From positions 398,622 through 462,621 of the forward strand of contig NZ_NQVN01000002.1 of the NCBI RefSeq assembly GCF_002770725.1: DNA of 64,000 nucleotides, given 5' to 3'. Position numbers and translations under genes: made by a program. Every line of letters starts with the position of its first letter. The stretch's first letter is position 1. Under the pieces are notes generated by a model, which saw nothing but the letters and a program-made list of their open reading frames with translations, was not told the DNA's origin and did not search any database. The DNA is from Pleomorphomonas carboxyditropha (GTDB lineage Bacteria > Pseudomonadota > Alphaproteobacteria > Rhizobiales > Pleomorphomonadaceae). Positions 1 to 8,179 of this stretch are shown here, piece by piece.

Positions 1-765
1 ACAGTAGGCGATCGGTCGCAGCGGCGAGCCCGAGCCGCGCTCGATCGGCAGGGCGGTGGCGACGAACAGGCACTCGCGACTGACCAGTTCGAGGTTGGCG
101 ACCGATTCCAGGATCAGGATGCCGTTCGGCAGCCAGTGCTTGCGGTGGCCGGGCATGTCGATGATGCGGCCATCGACGAGCGCGCTCTCGCAGGCGATGG
201 TGTCGGCGCCGACCGCCGTCACGCCGCGCTCCTTGAACAGGATGGTGACCTCCTCGTTCATGCCCGGCGAGTTGGTGGCGTACCACTGGGCCAGGTTGTC
301 GCGGCGCCAGTGGGCTTTCAGCCAGCCGAAGTTGACGAGCGCGATGTCGCCCGGCCGGACGGCGCAGCCGTGCCTCTTCTCGTAGGCCTCGATATCGTCG
401 GTGGTCAGCACCTCGCCGGGCTGGAAGGCGCGGTCGGAGAAGTCGTAGACGACGGCGGGCGCGACGAGGGCGTCCACCGGCAGCGTGTCGACGGTGTCGT
501 CCTTGCGGTTCTGCGCCACGTGCGACGGCGCGTCGACGTGGCAGCCGACGTGCTCGGGCATCACCACGCTCTGGCAGTAGTAGCCGTCATGCTCGTAGGT
601 GATGGTCGGATCGATGAAGAAATGCGGGTGCGTCGGCCAGCGCGGGATGCCGCGTTCGAGCCGCGGCGCCAGATCCACGGTGCGCATGGCCTTGAGGCGG
701 CCATAGAGGTCGTCGACCGCGTTCCGGCAACGGCAGGCCGGCCGCGGGGAATTCGGGGTACACAT
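1..765 (-). CDS. Cyclase family protein (kynurenine formamidase-like), 3' end cut by window edge
   Basis: 255 codons are visible and the reading frame is still open at base 1. The ATG at 765 has a GGAG about 10 bases upstream; a second ATG at residue 27 is possible, because residues 1-26 are Arg/Pro/Cys-rich and do not look like the fold. The family signature is seen at residues 72-82 (HVGCHVDAPSH), which matches the metal-binding HxGTHxDxPxH motif of the cyclase/kynurenine-formamidase superfamily. Members are metal-dependent hydrolases of amides, lactones or cyclic ketones. It is the third gene of a minus-strand run (flavin reductase, flavoprotein, this gene), 70 bases after the flavoprotein. 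With a 6-oxocamphor-hydrolase-like crotonase nearby, a ring-opening or lactone-hydrolysing role is a reasonable inference. The substrate is unknown. Confidence 0.85.
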   Translation of the reverse strand, partial: MCTPNSPRPACRCRNAVDDLYGRLKAMRTVDLAPRLERGIPRWPTHPHFFIDPTITYEHDGYYCQSVVMPEHVGCHVDAPSHVAQNRKDDTVDTLPVDALVAPAVVYDFSDRAFQPGEVLTTDDIEAYEKRHGCAVRPGDIALVNFGWLKAHWRRDNLAQWYATNSPGMNEEVTILFKERGVTAVGADTIACESALVDGRIIDMPGHRKHWLPNGILILESVANLELVSRECLFVATALPIERGSGSPLRPIAYC

Positions 766-835
766 CTGTCGGGTTGCTCCTCGCGAGCTGCCGGGAAAGT
801 CCGGGCGCCGGGGGAGAGCCGGCGCCCGGAGGAGG

Positions 836-2401
836 TCAGGTCCGGGCGGCGACGGCCGCCTGAGCCAGCCTTTCGCCGAGCACGTAGCTCAGCGTGATCG
901 CCCGGCCATGGCTGAGACCGGGCGCCATCAGCGGATATTCGTTGGCGAAGAAGTTGCCCTGCATGTTGCCGACCGCGTAGAGGCCGTCGATCTTGTTGCC
1001 GTCGACGTCGAGCACCTGCATGTCGGGGTCGCAGTCGAGGCCGCCCACCGTCACCAGGATGTGCGAGCGGATCGGCACGGCGTAGAACGGCGCCTGTTCG
1101 ATCGTGAACATCAGGTAGGACTCCTTGTTGAAGTCCTCGTCCTTGCCGTTCCGCGCCATCTCCGAATAGCGCTTGCAGGTCGCCACGAAGGTGTCGGCCG
1201 GCACGCCCATCTGCTGCGCCAGCTCCTCCAGCGTATCGGCGCGGCAGAGCCGGCCCTTGTCGGCATGGAAATTGAGCTGGTCGATCGGCTCGGTGATCGG
1301 GCCGTCGAAGCCGGTCTCGAAGGTGGCGTGGTCCTTCTCGTACTTGGCGTCGAACACCGCCCAGGCCTGGCGGCCCGGCTGGCGGAAGCGGCCGTTGACC
1401 AGGTTCTGGTTGGGCAGCGACTCGCTCTGGAAGCGCTTGCCGAGCCGGTTGACGTGCATGAACGACTGGTTGCCGGCCATCAGGTCGATGTGGAAGCCGG
1501 GGATGGTGTGGATCATCACCGGATGCGGCCAGTTCTGCAGCCCGGCGCCGACCCATAGCGCCTGCGCGAACACCTCGCCGCTGTTGCCGCCCTGGGGGCT
1601 GAAGGTCCGGATTTCCGGATCGTTGGCCACCGGGCACCAGGCGTCGACCATCTCCTGGTTTTCGGTGTAACCGCCGGCCGCCAGCACCACGGCGCGGGCG
1701 GCGGCGAATTTGACGTAGCGGCCGTCCTTGTCCTTGGCGACGATGCCGGTGACGCGGCCGCCGTCCTCGCGCAGAATGCGCTCGCAGGCGGTATTGTAGT
1801 GAAACTCGGCGCCGAGCTTCTTCGCCTCGCCCTCGACGAAGGTCAGGAACCCTTCCTGGGTCGGGATGTATTCGTTGCCGGTGCTGATCTTCTGGCCCTT
1901 GCCGGCGAAGATGTGCGCCGTCGGATACTGGCGGAACATGTCCGGATAGGTCTTGGCCACCGAGAAGCAGTCGACCAGCGCCACCTGCATGTCGTTGGCC
2001 CGGCAGAGGTCGATGTAGTGGTCGAACACCCGGCCGCTTTCGTGGACCCAGATGCCGACCAGCTCGGGATGCACGCGGTTGGTCGAGAAGCGCACGAGGT
2101 CGGTCAGCAGCATATCCTCGTCGATTGTGATGCCCGCTTCCTTGTGCAGCTTGGTGTTGACGGCGCCGTTGTCCATGCCGCGCGCCGACAGGCTCGGCAG
2201 CTTCTCGATGAGCGCCACCTTCAGCCCCTGTTCGGCCGCCGAATGCGCCGCGAAAATGCCGGCGCAGCCGGCTCCGACGATCACCACGTCGAAAGTGCGT
2301 GTCTCGGCGATCGCCGAGATGGCGAACGGCGCCGGCGGCGTGTCCCAGATCGGCGCGCCCTTCTGCGTTCGGCCGCGGCCGACGATATGCGGATCAACCA
2401 T
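836..2401 (-). CDS. FAD-dependent oxidoreductase, fumarate reductase/3-ketosteroid dehydrogenase-like
   Basis: 521 residues. An N-terminal dinucleotide fold binds FAD (GAGCAG at residues 43-48, followed by an acidic IEK end of strand 2). A second glycine motif (VLAAGGYTEN) and a C-terminal FAD loop (GLYAVGNMQGNFFANEYP) complete the FAD_binding_2 architecture of succinate dehydrogenase/fumarate reductase flavoproteins and 3-ketosteroid-1-dehydrogenases. There is no Tat or Sec signal, so it should be cytoplasmic. The ATG at 2401 was chosen because a strong GGAGGAAGG lies just before it; the frame is open further upstream but has no such site. It follows the flavin reductase and precedes the cyclase-family gene, probably in one operon. 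The likely reaction is oxidation or reduction of a C-C bond next to a carbonyl. The substrate is not determined. Confidence 0.85.
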   Translation of the reverse strand: MVDPHIVGRGRTQKGAPIWDTPPAPFAISAIAETRTFDVVIVGAGCAGIFAAHSAAEQGLKVALIEKLPSLSARGMDNGAVNTKLHKEAGITIDEDMLLTDLVRFSTNRVHPELVGIWVHESGRVFDHYIDLCRANDMQVALVDCFSVAKTYPDMFRQYPTAHIFAGKGQKISTGNEYIPTQEGFLTFVEGEAKKLGAEFHYNTACERILREDGGRVTGIVAKDKDGRYVKFAAARAVVLAAGGYTENQEMVDAWCPVANDPEIRTFSPQGGNSGEVFAQALWVGAGLQNWPHPVMIHTIPGFHIDLMAGNQSFMHVNRLGKRFQSESLPNQNLVNGRFRQPGRQAWAVFDAKYEKDHATFETGFDGPITEPIDQLNFHADKGRLCRADTLEELAQQMGVPADTFVATCKRYSEMARNGKDEDFNKESYLMFTIEQAPFYAVPIRSHILVTVGGLDCDPDMQVLDVDGNKIDGLYAVGNMQGNFFANEYPLMAPGLSHGRAITLSYVLGERLAQAAVAART

Positions 2402-2417
2402 GTCCTTCCTCCAAGCC

Positions 2418-2433
2418 GATCCCTTCGGGGATC
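2418..2433 (-). other. Small intercistronic hairpin with a UUCG-type loop
   Basis: A perfect 6-bp stem (2418-2423 with 2428-2433) closes a 4-base loop between the flavin reductase and flavoprotein genes, just upstream of the flavoprotein ribosome binding site. It may stabilise or process the transcript. There is no T-run, so it is not a terminator. Confidence 0.4.
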
Positions 2434-2480
2434 TTGTTCTGTCGCGGCGGTCCGCCGCCTGTGTTGATAAGCCGGCCGCC

Positions 2481-2987
2481 TCAGGCGGCGGCCCTGACGC
2501 CGGCCGCGATATCGACGTAGGCACGGTCGCAATAGGCGAGCGCATCGGCGCTAAGGCAGCAGGCGAGCGCCATCACACGGCCTATCAGAATATTGTGGGT
2601 GGCGGCGACATGGACCTCGGCCAGCTCGCAGTCGAAGCTGGCCACCGCGCCGCTCAGCACCGGCGCGCCGGTGGCGAGCGTCGTCCAGTCGGCGGCCGCG
2701 TAACGGGCGTTCATGTCCTGAAGGCCGCCGGCGAAATGGCCGGCCAGCTCGCGCTGGTCGCCGGCCAGCACGTTGACGCAGAAGCGGCGGTTCTCGGCGA
2801 ACAGATGGCTCTGCGCCGAGCTCTGGCGCATGCAGACCAGGAGCGTCGGCGGCTCGTCGGATACCGAGCACATGGCCGTCGCCGTGAGGCCGCCCCGGCC
2901 GGCCGGTCCGTCGGTGGTGATGATGTTCACCGCCGCGCAGACGCGCGCCATCGCCTCGCGAAAATCCTTGTTCGATAGGTCGGCCAT
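2481..2987 (-). CDS. Flavin reductase domain protein (HpaC/RutF-like)
   Basis: 168 residues, the usual size for single-domain NAD(P)H:flavin reductases of the FMN-binding split-barrel family. The middle shows the family pattern in order: GLTATAMCSVSDEPPTLLVC, then S..FAENRRFCVNVL with the conserved Asn-Val-Leu, and a C-terminal HNILIGRV strand. Such proteins supply reduced FMN/FAD to a partner enzyme. No flavin monooxygenase is visible here; the adjacent FAD dehydrogenase is the only flavoenzyme beside it. The ATG at 2987 has AGGGAG about 7 bases upstream. It is the first gene of the minus-strand run and is divergent from the thiolase gene. Confidence 0.85.
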   Translation of the reverse strand: MADLSNKDFREAMARVCAAVNIITTDGPAGRGGLTATAMCSVSDEPPTLLVCMRQSSAQSHLFAENRRFCVNVLAGDQRELAGHFAGGLQDMNARYAAADWTTLATGAPVLSGAVASFDCELAEVHVAATHNILIGRVMALACCLSADALAYCDRAYVDIAAGVRAAA

Positions 2988-3262
2988 CGTCGATCTCCCT
3001 GCTGGCACCGGAAACCAACGCGCCGGGCGGTCACGATACGGATTTCAGATGCATTCACATTTGCCACGCTAATCAATATCCATCATTCCGAGTATTACAT
3101 AATTCTTTTTTAGAATAACAGTTATATCATGAAAATATAACAACATATTAGAGATATTACTCTTGATTGTCTGCATGTAACTGGCGTTTGTTCGGACGGC
3201 ATCGAAAGCATCGGCCCATTTATGCCCGGCTTTCTTGTCTCCAACAACTTGTGTGAATTGAA
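2988..3262. promoter_or_regulatory. AT-rich divergent promoter region with a perfect palindrome
   Basis: This 275-base region between the flavin reductase (-) and thiolase (+) genes is strikingly AT-rich for this genome. It holds an exact inverted repeat, GTTATAT (3121-3127) and ATATAAC (3135-3141), around a 7-base spacer. This is a good candidate operator, probably for the nearby LysR protein. No open frame of note is present. Confidence 0.5.
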
Positions 3263-4444
3263 ATGAACGACGAAGTTGTCATTGTCGGCGCCGCCAGAAC
3301 GCCGATCGGATCTTTCAATGGCGCATTGGCGCAAATGCCGGCCCACAAGCTTGGCGAAATTGCCATTCGCGCCGCGCTCGACCGGGCTGGCCTCCGCCCC
3401 GAGGAGGTGGACGAAGCGATCCTCGGCCAGGTGCTGACGGCCGCCCAGGGCCAGAACCCCGCCCGCCAGGCGGCGATCGCCGCCGGCCTCCGCCACGAAT
3501 CGACGGCCTACGGCGTCAACCAGGTCTGCGGCTCCGGCCTCAGGGCGGTGACGCTGGCGGCGCAGGCGATCATGGTGGGCGAGGCGGAGGTCGTGGTGGC
3601 CGGCGGCCAGGAGAGCATGAGCCTGGCTCCGCACGCCCTGCACCTGCGGACCGGCGTCAAGATGGGCGCCGCCGGCATGGTCGATACCGCCGTCGCCGAC
3701 GGCCTCTGGGATGCCTTTGGCGACATTCACATGGGCATCACCGCCGAGAACATCGCCGAGAAATACGGCATCTCGCGCGCCGAGCAGGACGATTTCGCGC
3801 TGTCCTCGCAGATGAAGGCCGGCGCCGCGCTGAAATCCGGCCGCTTCGTGGGCGAGATCGTGCCGGTCAGGATCGAGACGCGCAAGGGCGCCATCACCGT
3901 CGACACCGACGAGTTCCCGCGTCCCGAATCGACGGCCGAGGGCCTCGCCCGGCTGAAGCCGGCCTTCCGCAAGGACGGCACGGTGACCGCCGGCAACGCC
4001 TCCGGCCTCAACGACGGCGCCGCCGCGCTGGTGCTGACCTCCGCCGCCCGGGCGGAGCGGCAGGGCCTGAAGCCGCTCGCCCGCATCGCCGGCTGGGGCG
4101 TCGCCGGCGTCGATCCGGCCTATATGGGCCTCGGCCCCATTCCGGCGACGCTGAAGGCGCTCGGCCGTGCCGGCTGGAGCGTCGGCGACCTCGACCTCGT
4201 CGAGGCCAACGAGGCCTTCGCCGCCCAGGCGCTGGCCGTCTGCCGCGACCTGGAGTTCGATCCGGCAAGGGTCAACGTCAACGGCGGCGCCATCGCCCTC
4301 GGCCATCCGATCGGCGCGTCCGGCGCCCGCATCCTGGTGACGCTCCTGCACGAGATGGAGAAGCGGACCGCCCGGCGCGGCCTCGCCACGCTGTGCATCG
4401 GCGGCGGCATGGGCGTCGCCCTGGCGGTCGAGGCGCTCGCCTGA
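3263..4444 (+). CDS. Acetyl-CoA acetyltransferase (thiolase)
   Basis: 393 residues, full length for a degradative/biosynthetic thiolase. The nucleophile Cys89 lies in [11 protein letters not shown]. The C-terminal catalytic histidine is in [16 protein letters not shown], and the second catalytic cysteine is in CIGGGMG. It condenses or cleaves acyl-CoA by Claisen chemistry (acetoacetyl-CoA or a longer 3-ketoacyl-CoA). It resembles AtoB/PhaA-type enzymes, but the sequence does not separate acetoacetyl-CoA thiolase from 3-ketoacyl-CoA thiolase. No clear ribosome binding site precedes the ATG. No CoA ligase or beta-oxidation set accompanies it. The neighbouring flavoprotein, cyclase and crotonase suggest it finishes breakdown of a ring-opened acid. 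Confidence 0.9.
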   Translation: MNDEVVIVGAARTPIGSFNGALAQMPAHKLGEIAIRAALDRAGLRPEEVDEAILGQVLTAAQGQNPARQAAIAAGLRHESTAYGVNQVCGSGLRAVTLAAQAIMVGEAEVVVAGGQESMSLAPHALHLRTGVKMGAAGMVDTAVADGLWDAFGDIHMGITAENIAEKYGISRAEQDDFALSSQMKAGAALKSGRFVGEIVPVRIETRKGAITVDTDEFPRPESTAEGLARLKPAFRKDGTVTAGNASGLNDGAAALVLTSAARAERQGLKPLARIAGWGVAGVDPAYMGLGPIPATLKALGRAGWSVGDLDLVEANEAFAAQALAVCRDLEFDPARVNVNGGAIALGHPIGASGARILVTLLHEMEKRTARRGLATLCIGGGMGVALAVEALA

Positions 4445-4480
4445 CGGCGACGCTGCGATCCGGCCGCCGACGCCGCAGAA

Positions 4481-4507
4481 CCGGGCCGCCGCCGGAGGGC
4501 GGCCCGG
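4481..4507 (+). terminator. GC-rich hairpin after the thiolase gene
   Basis: A perfect 10-bp stem (4481-4490 with 4498-4507) and 7-base loop lie 36 bases after the thiolase stop. No T-run follows, so this is either a weak or Rho-assisted terminator or a stabilising structure. Confidence 0.45.
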
Positions 4508-4628
4508 ATGCCGATTAGCCCTGACTTGCGAATATCTCGCAAAAATGGCTAGCTCGGATATTAACTGCGCCCTGCCGGAGAGGCGGAGGAAAAGCGGGGC
4601 GGGGGAAGAGACGGGAAGAGGAGGCTTC

Positions 4629-5549
4629 ATGGAAACACGTTTGTTCCATGAATTTTTAGTGCTGACCAAGCTCTTGAACTTCAGCCGCGCCGCCGAGCAA
4701 CTCGGCATGACGCAGCCGGTACTGACGCGTCACATCAAATACCTGGAGGAACAGTTCGGCGCCCAGCTCCTCGACCGCAACACCCACAAGGTGGAGCTGA
4801 CCATGGCCGGCCGGCTGTTGGCCGAGGAAGCGGCCAAGATCATCTCGCAATACGAGGCGTCGTTCTCCGTCGTCCAGTCGGCGCTCGGCAAGGGCAAGCA
4901 GAAGCTCGCCATCGCCTTTCTCGGCGAGGCGACGCGGGGATTCCTGCTGAGCTTCCTGACCGAGTTCCGCCGCGGCCACGCCGCCATCGTCGTCGAGTGC
5001 AGCGACACCGAGATCGACACCATTCCGGCCGCGCTCGCCAAGCGCGCCACCGACCTGGCTTTCAGCATCCGTCCCAACCGGCAGGTCGACGACGGCTTGC
5101 AGCGCATCGCCCTGTTCAACGACCCGCTCTGCGCCGCGGTGAATCGCAACCATCCGCTGGCCGAGCGCGATTCCATCTCGATCCGCGAGATCGGCAACTG
5201 GCCGCTGATCGGCGTCAATCGCCGCGACTTCCCGCTGGCCGGCACCTGCAATTCGCATTTCGTGGAGCGCTACGGCGTCGAGTTCAAGCCGGTGATCGAA
5301 TGCGCGAACCTCCAGACGTGCTGCTTCAATCTCGAGCTGCACGACAACATGGTCGTCATGCTGCCGAAGCATCGCCGTGACCTCCTGGGGCCCAATTCGG
5401 TGATGCTCGATATCGAGGAAAAGGACTGTCAATATATCGTCGAACTGGTGTGGGACCCGCAGAACCGCAATCCCAGCATCTCCACCTTCGTCGACGATCT
5501 CAGGGCCTATGCCGACACGCGCGGCTGGGGCGAAGGCATGCTGCTGTAG
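4629..5549 (+). CDS. LysR-family transcriptional regulator
   Basis: 306 residues, standard LysR length. The N-terminal winged helix-turn-helix covers roughly residues 1-60 (LNFSRAAEQLGMTQPVLTRH, then LEEQFGAQLLDR), followed by a periplasmic-binding-protein-like effector domain. The start at 4629 has AGAGGAGG upstream and begins exactly at the family's usual N-terminus; an upstream in-frame ATG at 4545 would add an unrelated tail. It sits between the thiolase and the convergent crotonase gene, so it probably senses an intermediate of this catabolic cluster. The palindrome at 3121-3141 is a possible target. Confidence 0.9.
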   Translation: METRLFHEFLVLTKLLNFSRAAEQLGMTQPVLTRHIKYLEEQFGAQLLDRNTHKVELTMAGRLLAEEAAKIISQYEASFSVVQSALGKGKQKLAIAFLGEATRGFLLSFLTEFRRGHAAIVVECSDTEIDTIPAALAKRATDLAFSIRPNRQVDDGLQRIALFNDPLCAAVNRNHPLAERDSISIREIGNWPLIGVNRRDFPLAGTCNSHFVERYGVEFKPVIECANLQTCCFNLELHDNMVVMLPKHRRDLLGPNSVMLDIEEKDCQYIVELVWDPQNRNPSISTFVDDLRAYADTRGWGEGMLL

Positions 5550-5564
5550 CCCGCGCTATCGCGA

Positions 5565-5635
5565 GGCGGGCGGCACCTCGGAGACGGAATGCCGCCCGCC
5601 CGCCGCCGGCCCCTCCAGCGCGAAGGAAGGGCCGG
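5565..5635. terminator. Two hairpins between convergent LysR and crotonase genes
   Basis: A perfect 11-bp stem (5565-5575 with 5590-5600) is followed by a 7-bp stem (5606-5612 with 5629-5635). They fill the 99-base gap between two genes that end facing each other, which fits a bidirectional transcription stop. No run of T is present on either side. Confidence 0.5.
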
Positions 5636-5648
5636 GGTCGGCGTTACT

Positions 5649-6650
5649 TCACTTGATCTCGTCTTCCTCGCGGCCGCCATCGATGCGCGGACGGATGATC
5701 TTGCCCTTCTTTTCGGCCGCCTTGACCAGCTCGGCCTCTTCCTTGGCCCACTGCCAGTAGTTGACCTCGTGCGGCGAGTGCTCGGTGGCGGTCACGTACA
5801 TCTCGGTGGCGAACGAGCCGCGCAGTTCCTTGGCGATGTCCTCCTTCCAGGCCTGGCGCAGGATCTGCGTGGTGATGCGGCGCGTCGTGCGGGTGCCGGT
5901 GCGCATGATCAGCTCGGCGATCTCCCAGGCGCGGTCGTAGGTAGCCTCGAGGTCCGGGCAGATCTCGTTGATCATGCCGAGGGCCAGCGCCTTGCGGGCG
6001 GTGATGATCTCGCCGGTCAGCTCGGCATAGGCGTAGCGCTTGCGGCCCATCAGCTCGCGCCAGGCGATCTGGATGCCGTCGCCGGGCACCATGTTGACGC
6101 GGTAGTGCATCTCCGTCGTCCAAGCGTCCTCGGTGGCCAGCGTGATGTCGTTGAACAGCACGAGGTCGGTGTGGAAGGCGGCGCCGTTCCAGACGCCGAT
6201 GGTCGGCACCTCGATGTCGAACACCTGGCCCTCGATGTCGTTGGTGCCGTCATAATACTGGAAGTCGTACATCTTCCAGGCCTCGGCCGGCGCCGAGGTG
6301 AACTCGGTGGCCGGCTGCCACACGCCGTTCTTGTCGAGGCGGCCGATGCCGCGCATGAAGTCCTTGCCGGAGCCGCCGAGGATGATCACCTCGTTCTCCG
6401 GGTCGCGGCCGGCCCAGTTGAAGAAATAGTGCAGGCCCTGGTGGGCCGGCGCGCCCCACTGCAGGCTGTCGCCGTCGGTGTGCAGGCGCGCTTCGAGGAT
6501 GCCGTTCTTCCGCTTCATGGTGAAGCAGTGCTTGAGCTTGTCGGAATACTCCGCGAACGTCATGTGCGGAATGCAGCCGTAGTCCTTCTCGGCTTGGGTA
6601 GTGGTCTTGCTCCGCTCATGATCGGAGGGATAGTTCGCGCGGATCACCAT
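5649..6650 (-). CDS. Crotonase-fold hydrolase, 6-oxocamphor hydrolase-like
   Basis: 333 residues: an enoyl-CoA hydratase/isomerase fold with an extra ~50-residue N-terminus and an internal insertion. The sequence follows 6-oxocamphor hydrolase more closely than CoA-dependent crotonases: LHTDGDSLQWGAPAH, then NEVIILGGSG, IEVPTIGVWNGAAFHTD, EMHYRVNMVPGDGIQIAW. From my recall of that family, its catalytic residues (two outer histidines plus a His/Asp pair) have counterparts here in PAHQG, AFHTD, EMHYR and PGDGI. These enzymes cleave a C-C bond of a cyclic beta-diketone by a retro-Claisen reaction without CoA. The ATG at 6650 has GGAAGGA upstream. A plain enoyl-CoA hydratase remains possible, though the usual paired glutamates are not obvious. 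Confidence 0.75.
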   Translation of the reverse strand: MVIRANYPSDHERSKTTTQAEKDYGCIPHMTFAEYSDKLKHCFTMKRKNGILEARLHTDGDSLQWGAPAHQGLHYFFNWAGRDPENEVIILGGSGKDFMRGIGRLDKNGVWQPATEFTSAPAEAWKMYDFQYYDGTNDIEGQVFDIEVPTIGVWNGAAFHTDLVLFNDITLATEDAWTTEMHYRVNMVPGDGIQIAWRELMGRKRYAYAELTGEIITARKALALGMINEICPDLEATYDRAWEIAELIMRTGTRTTRRITTQILRQAWKEDIAKELRGSFATEMYVTATEHSPHEVNYWQWAKEEAELVKAAEKKGKIIRPRIDGGREEDEIK

Positions 6651-6962
6651 GATCGGTTCCTTCCAGACAAAAATATAGCCTGTCGTCCCGCGTTCGCTGC
6701 GAGACAACAAAGGTGAAGGCGTGGAATTGCCTTGTTTCGATAGAAGTACTGTTAGTTGAGCATCACTTCTTATCGTGTGGCGAAGCTAGCAGCAGCAATC
6801 AAGTGGTAGAAATTCTTTTTGGTTCTTTTGGTTATGCCTGTTTTCTATAACCGGCTTCTCGCGCCGAAGTCCTGCGGAAGCCGCAACACGCCCTCGAATG
6901 CCGCCCGTTCGCAGACGGGGGCAGCCTCGTCATCCGCCATGATCTCGAACCGCGCCCTGCAG
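6651..6962. other. Intergenic region without a convincing gene
   Basis: 312 bases. The half next to the crotonase gene is AT-rich and probably carries its promoter. A 6-bp inverted repeat (GGTTAT...ATAACC around 6832-6854) and a GC hairpin lie in the other half. A 31-codon minus-strand frame (about 6845-6940) is open but has no ribosome binding site or recognisable content. Confidence 0.4.
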
Positions 6963-7466
6963 TCAAAGTCCGAACGAGCCGTCGCTGCCGCGGACGTAGA
7001 TGGCGGCGAGCGCTTCCAGCCCCGCCTGGTCGTCGGCGTCGAACCGGCCGGGAAGAGGGCTGTCGAGGTCGAGCACGCCGACGATTTCGCCATCCCGCCA
7101 GAGCGGCAGAACCAGCTCCGACCGTGACGCCGAGTCGCACGCGATATGCCCCGGGAAGGCGTGGACATCCGGGACCAGCATGGAGCGCCCTTCGGCGACG
7201 GCGCTGCCGCATACGCCCTTGCCGACCGCGATGCGAACGCAGGCGACCTTGCCCTGAAACGGGCCGAGCACCAATTCGCCCTGCGCCCGCCGGAAATAAA
7301 AGCCGGCCCAGTTGAGATCCGGCACCGCGTCGTAAATCAGCGCCGACAGGTTCGCCGCGTTGGCGATGGCATCCCTCTCGCCGTCGATCAGGGCCCCATA
7401 CTGGGCCGCCAGCTCGCGATAAAAGGCGATCTTGTCGGCGGCGTCGATCCTTCCGGCAACGAACAT
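6963..7466 (-). CDS. msrC: Free methionine-(R)-sulfoxide reductase (GAF domain)
   Basis: 167 residues forming a single GAF domain of the fRMsr (YebR) type, which reduces free L-methionine-(R)-sulfoxide in the cytoplasm using thioredoxin-dependent disulfide chemistry. The three family cysteines are present: Cys76 (GKVACVRI), Cys86 (GKGVCGSAV) and Cys110 (HIACDSAS). The surrounding signatures NWAGFYF, GPFQGK, DVHAFPGH, SELVLP and GVLDLDS are all in order, so the enzyme looks intact. The C-terminus is a little longer than the GAF fold needs. It probably shares a transcript with the DUF1543 gene 71 bases upstream. Confidence 0.92.
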   Translation of the reverse strand: MFVAGRIDAADKIAFYRELAAQYGALIDGERDAIANAANLSALIYDAVPDLNWAGFYFRRAQGELVLGPFQGKVACVRIAVGKGVCGSAVAEGRSMLVPDVHAFPGHIACDSASRSELVLPLWRDGEIVGVLDLDSPLPGRFDADDQAGLEALAAIYVRGSDGSFGL

Positions 7467-7537
7467 CGCTTATTCCATCCTCTTTTCAAGGGATTGGCAG
7501 CCAAGGCCGATGAATTCCCCGGCCGGGGCGGCCGGCA

Positions 7538-8044
7538 TCAGGCGATCGGAACGTAGTTGCAGGTGAAGACGAATGGTTTCGGCGCCGAGGCTTTGGCGAG
7601 ACGGATCGAATAGCCACGCTGTTGCAACGTCGCCGAGAGGTCGACCGCCTTGTCCACCTCGAACAGGCGGTCCTTGTGCGGCAGGCTCCAGTCCCGCACC
7701 AGCGTCAGGGCCTTTGCCTTGGCCGTAGCGGCGTCCGGGGAAACGATCAACACGTTGCGGTGCAGCTCGGTGAATTCGGTCGGGCTGTAGCCGCCGAGGT
7801 TGACGAAGAACAGCCGATCGGCCGCCGGCTCGCCGCCGTCCGCCACGAGCGAGACGTCGTAGCCCTCGGCCTGTTCCACCTCGCCCCAGCAGTCGAGATG
7901 CAGGCTTTGCGGATCGCCCCACCATTGCGATCTGAGGTCCGCGTAGCAGTCTTCCGCCGTTTCGCCGATCGAAAAACGAATGTCGTGCAATTCGACGTTG
8001 GAATTCCTGAAATTGCCGCCCACCTGGAACATGAAGAGTTTCAC
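7538..8044 (-). CDS. DUF1543 domain-containing protein
   Basis: 168 residues. The GTG at 8044 is chosen because CAGGAGGTGG lies directly before it and it gives the family's usual KLFM N-terminus; an ATG eight codons upstream lacks a ribosome binding site. The sequence shows the DUF1543 pattern KLFMFQVGGNF, then D.RFSIGETAEDCYADLRSQW and a DCW...GYDVSL strand. The family has no established biochemical role. The protein is soluble with no signal peptide. It lies upstream of msrC in the same direction. Confidence 0.8.
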   Translation of the reverse strand: MKLFMFQVGGNFRNSNVELHDIRFSIGETAEDCYADLRSQWWGDPQSLHLDCWGEVEQAEGYDVSLVADGGEPAADRLFFVNLGGYSPTEFTELHRNVLIVSPDAATAKAKALTLVRDWSLPHKDRLFEVDKAVDLSATLQQRGYSIRLAKASAPKPFVFTCNYVPIA

Positions 8045-8121
8045 GGCCACCTCCTGCGTCTTGGTCATGGCCTATTGGTTCACGCGGCCATGTCAAGCCC
8101 GAACCGACGCGAGGCTCCCGA

Positions 8122-8155
8122 CAAAAACGCCCGGAGCGGCCGTGCGCTCCGGGCG
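8122..8155 (-). terminator. Rho-independent terminator of the sugar operon
   Basis: An 11-bp perfect GC stem (8128-8138 with 8145-8155) and 6-base loop read, on the minus strand, straight into TTTTTGT. It lies 24 bases after the stop of the DhnA-like aldolase, the last gene of the leftward sugar operon. Confidence 0.85.
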
Positions 8156-8179
8156 GAAAGGGTGCTCGGGCAGGCGGCG

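Noticed and set aside
6845-6940. 31-codon minus-strand frame downstream of msrC
   Set aside because: No ribosome binding site, no recognisable motif, and it lies in a gap likely to hold terminator or promoter sequence.
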